DNA from: an uncultured Bacilli bacterium
GTDB taxonomy: Bacteria; Bacillota_I; Bacilli_A; RF39; UBA660
Assembly: GCA_934131695.1 (NCBI GenBank)
Contig: CAKOZV010000018.1
Location: forward strand, 1 to 23,021
Direction of reading: 5' to 3'
Length of the DNA stretch: 23,021 nt
Shown here: piece after piece, positions 6,906 to 15,073 of the stretch
Layout: the number at the start of each line of letters is the position of its first letter
Numbering within the stretch: the first letter of the stretch is position 1
Program-made: the position numbers and the translations under genes
Notes under the pieces: model-generated
What the model was told of the DNA's origin: nothing
The model's input: the letters and a program-made list of their open reading frames with translations, nothing else
Database searches by the model: none

Positions 6906-7472
6906 ATGAAATTAGTAGTAGGATTAGGAAATTTTGGAAAAGAATATGATAACACTAGACATAATATAGGATTTCGTTTCCTAGATGCTTATTTATCAGG
7001 AACTAATGTTATTTGGAAAAGTAAATTTAAAGGGTTATATTGTGAAAAAACTATAAATAATGAAAAAGTAATTTTCTTAAAACCTCAGACTTATATGAAT
7101 CTTTCTGGTGAATCAGTTCTTCTTTTTGTAAATTATTTTAAAATAAAGATAGAAGATATTTTAGTAATAAGTGATGATTTAGCTCTACCAATTGGTACCT
7201 ATCGCTTACGTTCTCAAGGAAGTGCTGGTGGTCACAATGGATTAAAGAATATAGAAGAATGTTTAAAAAGTAATAAATATAATAGATTGAGAATTGGGAT
7301 TAATTCAGAAACAAGAAATACAATGGATCAGGTCTCCTTTGTCCTTTCTAAGTTTACTAATGAAGAAGAAAAAAAATTAATAGAATTAGAACCAATAGTT
7401 AATAATATAATTAATGATTATGCAAATCAAAACTTTGATTTAATAATGAATAAGTATAATCACAGAAAGTAG
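6906..7472 (+). CDS. pth: Peptidyl-tRNA hydrolase
   Basis: Pth releases tRNA from peptidyl-tRNAs that drop off the ribosome and is essential in most bacteria. The active-site residues are all visible: N9 in G-L-G-N, H19 in T-R-H-N, N65 in T-Y-M-N, D90 in S-D-D-L and N111 in G-G-H-N-G. The 188-residue length is normal. The ribosome site AGGAGGAG is strong. In B. subtilis pth (spoVC) lies far downstream, next to fin and mfd. Here it keeps mfd as its neighbour (six bases apart), but the pair has moved to follow rsmI, and fin (yabK) is absent between them. Confidence 0.97.
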   Translation: MKLVVGLGNFGKEYDNTRHNIGFRFLDAYLSGTNVIWKSKFKGLYCEKTINNEKVIFLKPQTYMNLSGESVLLFVNYFKIKIEDILVISDDLALPIGTYRLRSQGSAGGHNGLKNIEECLKSNKYNRLRIGINSETRNTMDQVSFVLSKFTNEEEKKLIELEPIVNNIINDYANQNFDLIMNKYNHRK

Positions 7473-7478
7473 GAAGTT

Positions 7479-10400
7479 ATGAATCTTATTGATAATTTAT
7501 TTTCAAATCTATCTATTAAATCAGTTTCTTTAGACAATATGTCTGAAGAACTTTTTGCAATGTATGTATGGCAAATATTGAATAAAAAGAATAAAAACAT
7601 TTTATTAGTAACTTCTACTTTAATTGAAGCAAATAAACTATTTCAAAAAATAAGTCTTTATACAAACGATGTTTATTTATTTCCAATGGATGACTTTTTA
7701 ACAAGTGAAGCTATTGCTATATCACCAGATTTACTTATCACTAGACTAGAAACTTTAAAAGCTATTCAAAATGATAAACCACTGATTGTAATTACTCATT
7801 TAATGGGATATTTACATTTTTTACCAAATAAAAAAATATACAAAGATAATATACTAACACTATCAACTGATATGGAAGTATCGCATAAAGACTTAATAGA
7901 AAAATTGCAATTATTAGGTTATAAAAGAGAAACTATTGTAACAAAGACTGGAGAGTTAGGAGTTCGTGGTTTTATAATAGATTTATTTCCACTAGGGGAA
8001 AATCATCCTATCAGATTAGAATTTTTTGGAGATACTATTGAATCCATTAGAACATTTGATGAAAATACGCAAAGGTCATTGGAGCATCTAGATAAAATAA
8101 CTATCTATCCTTGTACTGAATTTTTAGTTGATACACCATTAGATGAAGATGAAAAGCCAAAGCCACTAGATAATTACATAAAAGTTGATTCAATACAAGA
8201 CTATTTAACAGATTCAGTAACTATATATAAGGATCCAAATTCAATAAAAATAGTTTATGAAAATATAGTAAAGGACGTAAAAGATTACACAGAAGAAAAA
8301 AATATAAAAACTACTAGATTCTTCTTTCCTTATGAGGAAAAGTATCAGGAAGATGCTATTCTTTATTTTTCCATTGATAGTGCTATAGAAGCTAAAAAAG
8401 AGATTATTTCATTTGATACTAAAAACCCACCTCAGTTTTATGAGGATACAGAGTCTATTGAAAAGTACTTATCAGAATCTTTGATGCATTCTAAAACTAT
8501 AATAATTTCTTTAAAAGATTATCAAAAGAAAAGTTTAATGAATAAATTGAATCTTCCTTCTATTGATACTAATTTAACCAATATAGAATTAGGAAAAATA
8601 AACTATATATCACTAGAAATGGAAGAGGGATTTATTTATAAAGATTATATATTTTTAACTGCAAATGAATTGTTTCAAAAGAAAACTATTAATAAAAAGT
8701 ATAAAACCAACTTTAAATATGGTAGTAAAATTACTGATATAAATAAACTTGAAATAGGTGATTATGTCGTTCATCAAAGCTGTGGTATAGGTATATATAA
8801 TGGTTTAAAGACTTTAAAACAAGGTGATCAATTAAAAGATTATGTTGAGGTATTATATCAAGATAATGATAAACTTTATATTCCTGTGGAAAAAATAGAC
8901 TTACTGTTAAAGTACTCCTCAAAAGAAGGCGTAGCTCCTAAAATATACAAACTAGGTGGAAATCAATGGCAAAAGGTTAGAAGCAGAGTTAAATCTAAGG
9001 TACATGATATGGCTCTTGACTTATTAAGACTTCAATCTGAAAGAGAAAGTAGAAAAGGATTTGCTTTTTCTAAGGATGATAGTATGCAAAAAGAATTTGA
9101 AGCTAACTTTGCTTATCAGCCAACAAAAGACCAATTATTAGTAACTTCTCAAATAAAAGAAGATATGGAACAACCTCATCCAATGGATAGATTATTAGTA
9201 GGTGATGTAGGTTTTGGTAAAACAGAGGTAGCTTTTAGAGCCATATTTAAAGCAATACTTGACCAAAAACAAGTTTTGTTTCTATGTCCAACTACTATTT
9301 TGTCTAATCAACACTACGAAACTGCTATGCAAAGATTTGAGTCTTTCCCTATAGAAATAGGACTACTTAATAGATTTACGTCCAAGAAAGAGACTAATAG
9401 AATAATAACTGGTTTAAAAGACGGAACAATAGACTTAGTCATTGGTACTCATAGATTATTAAGTAATGATATTAAACCAAAAGATTTAGGATTACTTGTA
9501 ATAGATGAGGAACAACGTTTTGGAGTTAGACAAAAAGAAAAAATTAAAATGTATAAGAGCAATATAGATGTATTAACACTAACTGCCACTCCAATACCAA
9601 GAACCTTACAAATGTCTATTACAGGTTTAAGAAGTATGTCATTAATAGAAACGCCACCAGTTAATAGATATCCAGTTCAAACTTATGTATTACCTGTTAA
9701 TAAAATACTAATTAAAGAAGCAATTAACAAAGAACTAGCTCGTAATGGACAAGTTTTTGTACTATATAATCATGTTAGTGATATTGATGATAAAGTGACT
9801 GAAATAAGTAACTTAGTAGAAAATGCTAGAGTAATATCAGCTCATGGTCAAATGGATAAAAACGAAATAGAAGATAAAATGATGCAGTTTATAAATCATG
9901 AAGCAGATGTTTTAGTTTGTACTACTATAATAGAAACAGGTATAGATATTCCAAATGTAAATACACTAATTATCTTAGATGCCGACCATTTTGGACTTAG
10001 TCAACTTTACCAAATAAGAGGTAGAGTTGGTCGTAGTAATAAAATAGCATATTGTTATTTAATGTATGAAGAAGGTAAAATCTTAACAGAAACAGCTACA
10101 AAAAGACTAAAGGTAATAAAAGATTTCACCTCATTAGGAAGTGGCTTCGCAATTGCAACTAGGGATTTATCAATAAGAGGTGCTGGAGATATTTTAGGTA
10201 GTGAACAAGCAGGATTCATTGATAGTGTAGGAATAGATTTATATTTAAAAATGCTAGAAGAAGAAACTAAAAAATTGAAAGGTGAAGAAATAGCTGAAGA
10301 TGAAAATACGCAACCACTAATTTCTGTATCAACACATATTTCTGATTCCTATGTAAAAGAACAAGACTTAAAAATAGAAATACATAGAATAATTAATCAG

Positions 10401-10751
10401 ATAGATAGTAAAGAATCTTTAGAGAAAACTAGACAAGAGCTAGAAGATAGATTTGGAAAACTTAATGAAGATATGATTATATATATGTATGAAGAATGGT
10501 TTGAAAAGTTAGTTAAAAAGTTAAGTATTAAGAGAGTTCATCAGACCAAAAATACAATTGAAATTACTATTTCTGCTAGTCAGATAAAAGATGGAGAAAA
10601 CTTATTTAGAACTGCTTTTAAGATAAGTCCAATGTTTAGATTTAGGTCTACAAGTACTGAAGTAACTATAATACTAGATACTATTAAATTAGATAAACAT
10701 CCAATATATTATCTTACAGAGTTATTATCACAGTTAGATCAATTAGCCTAA
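7479..10751 (+). CDS. mfd: Transcription-repair coupling factor Mfd
   Basis: Mfd is an ATP-driven translocase that dislodges RNA polymerase stalled at DNA lesions and recruits UvrA/UvrB. The 1090-residue protein has the expected order: a UvrB-like N-terminal region (about 1-330), a CarD-like RNA polymerase-interacting domain (about 423-482, I-G-D-Y-V-V-H), a superfamily 2 helicase with Walker A GDVGFGKT (575-582) and the D-E-E-Q box (676-679), the R-G-R-V-G-R motif VI, a TRG region, and a C-terminal UvrA-masking domain. It is slightly shorter than B. subtilis Mfd, mainly through N-terminal trimming. The start ATG follows pth by six bases with AGGAAG. Two 9-bp direct repeats (AGCCTAATC) cover the last codon, stop and following bases. 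Confidence 0.98.
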   Translation: MNLIDNLFSNLSIKSVSLDNMSEELFAMYVWQILNKKNKNILLVTSTLIEANKLFQKISLYTNDVYLFPMDDFLTSEAIAISPDLLITRLETLKAIQNDKPLIVITHLMGYLHFLPNKKIYKDNILTLSTDMEVSHKDLIEKLQLLGYKRETIVTKTGELGVRGFIIDLFPLGENHPIRLEFFGDTIESIRTFDENTQRSLEHLDKITIYPCTEFLVDTPLDEDEKPKPLDNYIKVDSIQDYLTDSVTIYKDPNSIKIVYENIVKDVKDYTEEKNIKTTRFFFPYEEKYQEDAILYFSIDSAIEAKKEIISFDTKNPPQFYEDTESIEKYLSESLMHSKTIIISLKDYQKKSLMNKLNLPSIDTNLTNIELGKINYISLEMEEGFIYKDYIFLTANELFQKKTINKKYKTNFKYGSKITDINKLEIGDYVVHQSCGIGIYNGLKTLKQGDQLKDYVEVLYQDNDKLYIPVEKIDLLLKYSSKEGVAPKIYKLGGNQWQKVRSRVKSKVHDMALDLLRLQSERESRKGFAFSKDDSMQKEFEANFAYQPTKDQLLVTSQIKEDMEQPHPMDRLLVGDVGFGKTEVAFRAIFKAILDQKQVLFLCPTTILSNQHYETAMQRFESFPIEIGLLNRFTSKKETNRIITGLKDGTIDLVIGTHRLLSNDIKPKDLGLLVIDEEQRFGVRQKEKIKMYKSNIDVLTLTATPIPRTLQMSITGLRSMSLIETPPVNRYPVQTYVLPVNKILIKEAINKELARNGQVFVLYNHVSDIDDKVTEISNLVENARVISAHGQMDKNEIEDKMMQFINHEADVLVCTTIIETGIDIPNVNTLIILDADHFGLSQLYQIRGRVGRSNKIAYCYLMYEEGKILTETATKRLKVIKDFTSLGSGFAIATRDLSIRGAGDILGSEQAGFIDSVGIDLYLKMLEEETKKLKGEEIAEDENTQPLISVSTHISDSYVKEQDLKIEIHRIINQIDSKESLEKTRQELEDRFGKLNEDMIIYMYEEWFEKLVKKLSIKRVHQTKNTIEITISASQIKDGENLFRTAFKISPMFRFRSTSTEVTIILDTIKLDKHPIYYLTELLSQLDQLA

Positions 10752-10765
10752 TCAGCCTAATCAGC

Positions 10766-10794
10766 TTGACTTATTAAGAAACTATTGTTATTCT
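10766..10794 (+). promoter_or_regulatory. Putative sigmaA promoter for the hypothetical gene
   Basis: TTGACT (10766-10771), a 17-bp spacer and TATTCT (10789-10794) with an upstream TGT (extended -10). An inverted repeat TTAAGAA/TTCTTAA overlaps it and could be an operator, but in such AT-rich DNA this may be chance. Confidence 0.65.
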
Positions 10795-10822
10795 TAAATA
10801 GAAAAAGGTAAGGTATATAAAT

Positions 10823-11455
10823 ATGAAACAAGAAGAATTATTAGAGCAACATTTATCAATCTATTTAAACTCAATAGAAGAATTAATTAAAAATAACAGT
10901 TATTCACTAGTGGAAGATGATTTATTACCACTGTTTAGGAAACCACCATTAGAAACGATGGATACTATTAAACAAAGAATGTTATCATTAGGAAAACACT
11001 ATCAAGTAATAATTAATACTGAGCAATTAGATAAATCACTAGAGGAATATAGAAACTCTATGCAAAAAAAAATAAAGTCATTAAAAAAATATCGAGAAGA
11101 TTATTTGATTAAATACATAAGACAAAAAGCAAAAGATACTAAAGATGGAACATTTAAAATATTAAAGAAAGACTTAACTTCACTGGATAAAAATCTAAAA
11201 AAGGAAATTAAAGTTGAAATAGAAAATGACATGCAAAAACTAATAAATAATATACCAAACTTCTTCCAAACAAATGAGATAGCAGATAAACTTCAAAAGG
11301 ATGCTACAAAGTATTTTAAAACAACTTATCCAAGAAATTTAATGGAAACTATAGATATGAAAGTCATTGTAAAAAATACAACATTGATAAATGGAGTTAA
11401 TGAACAAACTGAACACTTTATCTTTGCTAAAGAAAACTCACATCTCTTTGATTAG
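10823..11455 (+). CDS. Hypothetical protein, Lys-rich, helical
   Basis: I do not recognise this 210-residue protein. It has no signal peptide or membrane segment, so it is probably cytoplasmic. The N-terminal part includes a D-D-L-L-P-L-F-R-K-P-P segment; residues about 70-160 are highly charged and look helical, probably coiled-coil (K-K-I-K-S-L-K-K-Y-R-E-D-Y); a short strand-like segment (M-K-V-I-V-K-N) precedes the end. It has its own promoter and terminator, so it is a single-gene unit between mfd and spoVT, which are adjacent in B. subtilis. Codon use resembles its neighbours. ATG start with AAGGTAAGG upstream. Confidence 0.8.
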   Translation: MKQEELLEQHLSIYLNSIEELIKNNSYSLVEDDLLPLFRKPPLETMDTIKQRMLSLGKHYQVIINTEQLDKSLEEYRNSMQKKIKSLKKYREDYLIKYIRQKAKDTKDGTFKILKKDLTSLDKNLKKEIKVEIENDMQKLINNIPNFFQTNEIADKLQKDATKYFKTTYPRNLMETIDMKVIVKNTTLINGVNEQTEHFIFAKENSHLFD

Positions 11456-11467
11456 AGATGTTTTCAT
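11441..11467 (+). terminator. Rho-independent terminator overlapping a stop codon
   Basis: CATCTCT (11441-11447) pairs with AGAGATG (11454-11460) around a 6-base loop, followed by TTTT. The stop codon of the hypothetical gene (11453-11455) falls in the hairpin. Confidence 0.8.
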
Positions 11468-11588
11468 TTGGAAATAATTACCACATAAAAAACTATCTTC
11501 TACTGTATATAATAATAATATATAGCTTTTAATAGTATAAAATGGGCAAAACTTGAGAGAATACTACTAGAAAAGAAGGGAGCATTTT

Positions 11589-12134
11589 ATGAAATCAACA
11601 GGCGTAGTAAGAAGAATAGATGATTTAGGGAGAATTGTATTACCAAAAGAAATAAGAAAAACATTACGCATTAGAGAAGGTGAATCCTTAGAAATATATA
11701 CTAATGGCGAGGAAATAGTTTTAAAAAAATTTACATCATCATCAGATTTAAAAGAAATATCACAGAATTTAATTGATACCATAACTAATACTATTAAGAA
11801 TAGTATCCTTGTAGCAGATCGTGATAATATTATTGCTGGAAGTGGTCCATTAAAAAAAGAATTTATTAGTAAACATATTTCAAGCGAATTAGAAAATATA
11901 TTGCTCAATAATGAAAAAACTAGTAAGTATAGTGTTGAATATAAAAAAATAATAGAATCAGATAGTAAGTCTAATAAAGTGTTTGATTATTTAGTAAATC
12001 CTATTCTGTCAGAGGGAGAAGTTATTGGTTTAATACTAATAATAGATGTACATACAGGAAAAATGTTTAGTGAAGAACAAGAACACATGGCTCAGATAAT
12101 TTCACAATTTTTAGAAAAATATCTTGAAGAGTGA
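11589..12134 (+). CDS. spoVT: Stage V sporulation protein T (AbrB-type regulator with GAF-like domain)
   Basis: SpoVT is a forespore transcription regulator that tunes sigmaG-dependent genes during late sporulation. The N-terminus is a textbook SpoVT-AbrB swapped-hairpin DNA-binding domain (T-G-V-V-R-R-I-D-D-L-G-R-I-V-L-P-K, 4-20). The remaining ~130 residues fit the GAF-like dimerisation domain, which AbrB and Abh lack; hence SpoVT rather than AbrB. Length 181 is normal. In B. subtilis spoVT follows mfd and abrB precedes metS; this gene sits between mfd and metG and so satisfies both orders. A GAATACTA at 11559-11566 resembles a sigmaG -10, but the best -35 (GTATA) is too far away, so I do not call the promoter. 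GAAGGGAG ribosome site. Confidence 0.93.
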   Translation: MKSTGVVRRIDDLGRIVLPKEIRKTLRIREGESLEIYTNGEEIVLKKFTSSSDLKEISQNLIDTITNTIKNSILVADRDNIIAGSGPLKKEFISKHISSELENILLNNEKTSKYSVEYKKIIESDSKSNKVFDYLVNPILSEGEVIGLILIIDVHTGKMFSEEQEHMAQIISQFLEKYLEE

Positions 12135-12152
12135 ATAAATTTATGGTAAAGT
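12124..12152 (+). promoter_or_regulatory. Promoter of the metG T-box transcript
   Basis: TTGAAG (12124-12129), exactly 17 bp, then TAAAGT (12147-12152) with an extended -10 TGG. The -35 lies within the last codons of spoVT. It predicts a start near 12159, at the base of the T-box leader. Confidence 0.7.
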
Positions 12153-12158
12153 AGATCT

Positions 12159-12385
12159 GTCAAAAGCATTGATGGAGAGGCAAATAGAACCTTTTAGTAA
12201 TAGAGACTTCGGTTGGTGGAAAAGAAGCAAAAAAGACTATGTTGCTATGGCTCTTGAGTTGTTATATCGATATGTAGGTATAATCGTTATTGAAGCGTTA
12301 TTTCAAATAAGATGTGCAAGTTATTGTGAACAAAGGTGGTACCGCGGAGATATTTCGTCCTTTGAACAATAGCTTTTTTTATTTT
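12159..12385 (+). promoter_or_regulatory. T-box riboswitch, tRNA-Met responsive
   Basis: The leader senses uncharged tRNA and switches between antiterminator and terminator. The T-box sequence AAAGGTGGTACCGCG (12332-12346) is canonical, and stem I carries the conserved GGTTGGTGGAAA (12211-12222). A likely specifier is ATG at 12247-12249, followed by the expected purine and near the base of stem I; a second ATG at 12239-12241 is the alternative. The terminator uses CAAAGG (12331-12336) with CCTTTG (12359-12364), flanked by TATTGT/ACAATA, ending in a T run (12374-12385). metG starts 17 bases later, so binding of uncharged tRNA-Met should raise MetG production. Confidence 0.93.
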
Positions 12386-12401
12386 TAAGGAGGAAAAAAT
12401 T

Positions 12402-13922
12402 ATGGAAAAATATTATATTAGTACAGCAATTACGTATACTTCAGGTAAACCACATATAGGTAATACCTATGAAATAGTTTTAGCAGATGCAATTGCAAGA
12501 TATAAAAGACTTAAAGGATATGATGTTTATTTTCAAACAGGTACAGATGAACATGGTCAAAAAGTAGAAGAAAAAGCCAAAAAAGAAGGAAAAACACCTC
12601 AAAAATTTACTGATGAAGTAGCTAGTGAAATAAAAAGAATTTGGGATTTAATGAATACTAGTTATGATAAATTTGTAAGAACTACTGATAAAGAACATGA
12701 AAGAGTAGTTCAAAATATTTTTCAAAAGTTATATGATCAAGGTGATATTTATTTAGGTGAATATGAAGGTTGGTATTGTCTTCCTTGTGAATCATTTTTT
12801 ACTGATAGTCAATTAGTAGATGGTCATTGTCCAGATTGTGGTAGAGAGGTTAAAAAGTCTAAAGAAGAAGCTTATTTCTTTAAGATGAGTAAATATCAAA
12901 AGAGATTGGAAGAATATATAGAAACACACCCTCATTTTATAGAACCTGAATCTAGAAAAAATGAAATGATTCAAAATTTCTTAAAACCAGGATTACAAGA
13001 TTTATGTGTTTCAAGAACAACATTTAAATGGGGAATACCTGTCCCTTTTGATACAAAACATGTTATTTATGTTTGGATTGATGCCTTAACAAACTATATA
13101 ACTTTCTTAGGTTATGATACTAAAGACCAAAGTGAAAACTTTAAGAAGTACTGGCCAGCTAATCTTCATTTAATTGGTAAAGATATTTTAAGATTCCATA
13201 CTATTTATTGGCCTATTATCTTAATGGCTTTAGATTTGCCATTACCAGATAAAGTATTTGGTCATCCTTGGTTATTAATGGGAAATGATAAGATGAGTAA
13301 GAGTAAAGGTAATGTTTTATATGCCGATGATTTAGTAGAAAAATTTGGTGTAGACACAGTTCGTTATTATTTGCTTCATGAAATACCTTTTGCTCAAGAT
13401 GGTAATATCACGAGTGAATTATTAGTAAGTAAACATAACTCTGATTTAGCTAACATTTTAGGTAATCTAGTTAATAGAACATTAACTATGGCAATTAAAT
13501 ACTTTGATGGAGAAATAACTAATAAAAATGTTAAAGAATCATTAGATAATGAATTTGTTACCAAAATAAACGAACTAGATAAAAAGGTTGAAAAAGCAAT
13601 GGATGAGCTACAAGTATCAAACGCCATCAGTGAAATATTTGAAGTATTAAGAAGCAGCAATAAATATATAGATGATACAACTCCTTGGGTTTTAGCTAAA
13701 GATGATACTAAGAAAGATAGATTAGAAACTGTAATATATAACTTATTAGAATCAATCAGAATCTGCGGCTCTTTACTATATCCATATTTGCCAGATACAA
13801 GCAATTCTATATTAGAACAATTAAATACTACTGATAAAGATTTAGTATATAAAGAAAATAATACTTATAAAGTTAATAAACCATCAATTTTATTTGAAAG
13901 ATTAGATATAAATAATTTGTAA
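12402..13922 (+). CDS. metG: Methionine--tRNA ligase
   Basis: MetG charges tRNA-Met, including the initiator. The class I signatures are P-H-I-G-N (18-21 region, the HIGH motif) and K-M-S-K-S (297-301). A four-cysteine zinc knuckle is present (C126, C129, C143, C146). At 506 residues the enzyme ends after the anticodon-binding helical domain and lacks the C-terminal EMAP/Arc1p-like tRNA-binding dimerisation domain found in B. subtilis MetS (about 660 residues). This shorter form is common in some lineages. Strong AAGGAGG ribosome site. Expression is controlled by the T-box directly upstream. Confidence 0.97.
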   Translation: MEKYYISTAITYTSGKPHIGNTYEIVLADAIARYKRLKGYDVYFQTGTDEHGQKVEEKAKKEGKTPQKFTDEVASEIKRIWDLMNTSYDKFVRTTDKEHERVVQNIFQKLYDQGDIYLGEYEGWYCLPCESFFTDSQLVDGHCPDCGREVKKSKEEAYFFKMSKYQKRLEEYIETHPHFIEPESRKNEMIQNFLKPGLQDLCVSRTTFKWGIPVPFDTKHVIYVWIDALTNYITFLGYDTKDQSENFKKYWPANLHLIGKDILRFHTIYWPIILMALDLPLPDKVFGHPWLLMGNDKMSKSKGNVLYADDLVEKFGVDTVRYYLLHEIPFAQDGNITSELLVSKHNSDLANILGNLVNRTLTMAIKYFDGEITNKNVKESLDNEFVTKINELDKKVEKAMDELQVSNAISEIFEVLRSSNKYIDDTTPWVLAKDDTKKDRLETVIYNLLESIRICGSLLYPYLPDTSNSILEQLNTTDKDLVYKENNTYKVNKPSILFERLDINNL

Positions 13923-13935
13923 AAATATTGTCAAG

Positions 13936-13988
13936 TTGAAAAATAAATTAAAAAACTATATTTATTTTTCAGCAAAATATGATATATT
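13936..13988 (+). promoter_or_regulatory. Putative promoter region after metG
   Basis: TTGAAA (13936-13941) is followed 17 bp later by TATTTA (13959-13964); a better -10, TATATT (13983-13988) with an extended TGA, lies further on. Either would serve the small membrane protein and tatD. No clear terminator for metG is visible. Confidence 0.45.
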
Positions 13989-14034
13989 CGTATCGTGTGG
14001 TAGTAGTAAGAAGTATAGAAAGAGGGTACTTTTT

Positions 14035-14220
14035 ATGGATGAGGCTACGGGAATAGGAATATGTCATCTAGCATTCATATTACTTTATCTTGGAGTTGTT
14101 TTTACAGCCGTAACAGGGCGTAATATGCTTGATATATTCTATGCAATATTTCTATCAGTTTATTTTGTAAGAATCTACATTTATAAGAGAAAAAATAAAA
14201 ATAGTTTGCTAAATAAGTAG
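14035..14220 (+). CDS. Small membrane protein, unknown function
   Basis: I do not recognise this 61-residue protein. It is mostly two hydrophobic segments (about 6-24 and 29-44) with a Lys/Arg/Asn-rich tail, which by the positive-inside rule should lie in the cytoplasm. A longer reading from a TTG at 13936 is possible, but that TTG is part of a promoter-like sequence and has no ribosome site. The ATG at 14035 has GAAAGAGGG eight bases upstream and starts the hydrophobic protein cleanly. It lies 26 bases before tatD and may be co-transcribed with it. B. subtilis has no counterpart at this position. Confidence 0.6.
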   Translation: MDEATGIGICHLAFILLYLGVVFTAVTGRNMLDIFYAIFLSVYFVRIYIYKRKNKNSLLNK

Positions 14221-14246
14221 ACTATTTTCTTTTAGGAGGAATAAAA

Positions 14247-15002
14247 ATGTTTATAGATACACATTGTCACTTAAGTAAAAAAGATTATGAAGATATTTCT
14301 AAAGTTATAGAAGATAATAGAAATGCTAATGTTTTAAGAATAATAATATCAGGTTGTACTAGGGAAGACTTAGATGAAACTATAGAGATAATTACTAATT
14401 ATCCTGATGTTTATGCAACTATTGGGTATCATCCAGAAGAAGCAGATAACATTGAAGAGCAAGATTTAGTTAAATTAGAACAGTTATTATCACTAGAAAA
14501 AATAATTGGTATAGGAGAAATAGGTCTAGATTATCATTATTCATCAGAAAATAAAGAAAAACAGCAACAACTATTTGAATATCAGTTATCATTAGCAGAA
14601 AAGTATAATCTTCCTGTCGTAATTCATGCAAGAGATGCTACCAATGATACTATTAATATCTTAAAGAAATATAACGTAAAAGGAATTATCCATTGCTTTA
14701 GTGGTAGTTATGAAACTGCTTGTCAGTATATAAATATGGGATTTTTATTAGGAATAGGTGGAGTAATAACTTTTAAGAACTGTCAACTAAAAGACACTGT
14801 AAAGAAATTGTCTTTAAAAAACATTGTTTTAGAAACAGATAGTCCTTATTTATCACCAGTTCCATATAGAGGAAAAACTAACTCCTCTAAGAATATTCCT
14901 ATAATAGCAGAGTTTTTAGCCAAAGAGTTAGAACAAGATATAACTATTATAGAAAAAAACACTACGGAAAATGTAAAATTATTGTTTACAAAATTGAAAT
15001 AA
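14247..15002 (+). CDS. tatD: TatD family metal-dependent hydrolase / DNase (YabD-like)
   Basis: TatD proteins are TIM-barrel metal-dependent hydrolases with 3'-5' DNase activity, implicated in DNA repair. Metal ligands are visible in order: H6 and H8 (D-T-H-C-H), E91 (G-E-I-G-L-D), H127 (V-I-H-A-R-D), H149 (I-H-C-F-S-G) and D198 (E-T-D-S-P-Y). The 251-residue length is normal. AGGAGG ribosome site. Position after metG matches B. subtilis metS-yabD. In B. subtilis yabE and rnmV (ribonuclease M5) follow; here the surface-protein module follows instead. Confidence 0.96.
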   Translation: MFIDTHCHLSKKDYEDISKVIEDNRNANVLRIIISGCTREDLDETIEIITNYPDVYATIGYHPEEADNIEEQDLVKLEQLLSLEKIIGIGEIGLDYHYSSENKEKQQQLFEYQLSLAEKYNLPVVIHARDATNDTINILKKYNVKGIIHCFSGSYETACQYINMGFLLGIGGVITFKNCQLKDTVKKLSLKNIVLETDSPYLSPVPYRGKTNSSKNIPIIAEFLAKELEQDITIIEKNTTENVKLLFTKLK

Positions 15003-15018
15003 AAAGCAAAAAATCTTC

Positions 15019-15047
15019 TTGCCTTACGTTTTTAACTGTGTTATATT
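15019..15047 (+). promoter_or_regulatory. Promoter of fibre-type subunit 1
   Basis: TTGCCT (15019-15024), 17 bp, TATATT (15042-15047) with an extended -10 TGT. The TGTGTTATATTT context recurs, with small changes, before subunit 2 and before the signal peptidase gene. Confidence 0.7.
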
Positions 15048-15073
15048 TGTATTGTAAAGGAGGTTAGATAAAG

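Noticed and set aside
10745..10762. Two 9-bp direct repeats AGCCTAATC at the mfd stop as an attachment site
   Set aside because: The repeats are short and adjacent, with no integrase or foreign segment nearby; simple slippage explains them.
11490..11566. A sigmaG promoter for spoVT
   Set aside because: TGTATA (11504-11509) and GAATACTA (11559-11566) each resemble one half, but no pair has the right spacing, so it is mentioned only as a possibility.
11567..11908. Minus-strand open reading frame opposite spoVT (and similar ones opposite dnaX, recR, mfd, metG and sipW)
   Set aside because: They lie opposite well-supported genes, lack ribosome sites, and have compositions expected from reversed AT-rich coding sequence.
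12169..12372. A 67-codon open reading frame before metG
   Set aside because: It lies wholly within the T-box leader, crosses the conserved T-box sequence, and has no ribosome site; its codons reflect RNA structure.
13936..14034. A longer form of the small membrane protein, starting at TTG 13936
   Set aside because: The TTG is part of a -35-like box, has no ribosome site, and the added residues show no protein-like pattern. The ATG at 14035 is better.
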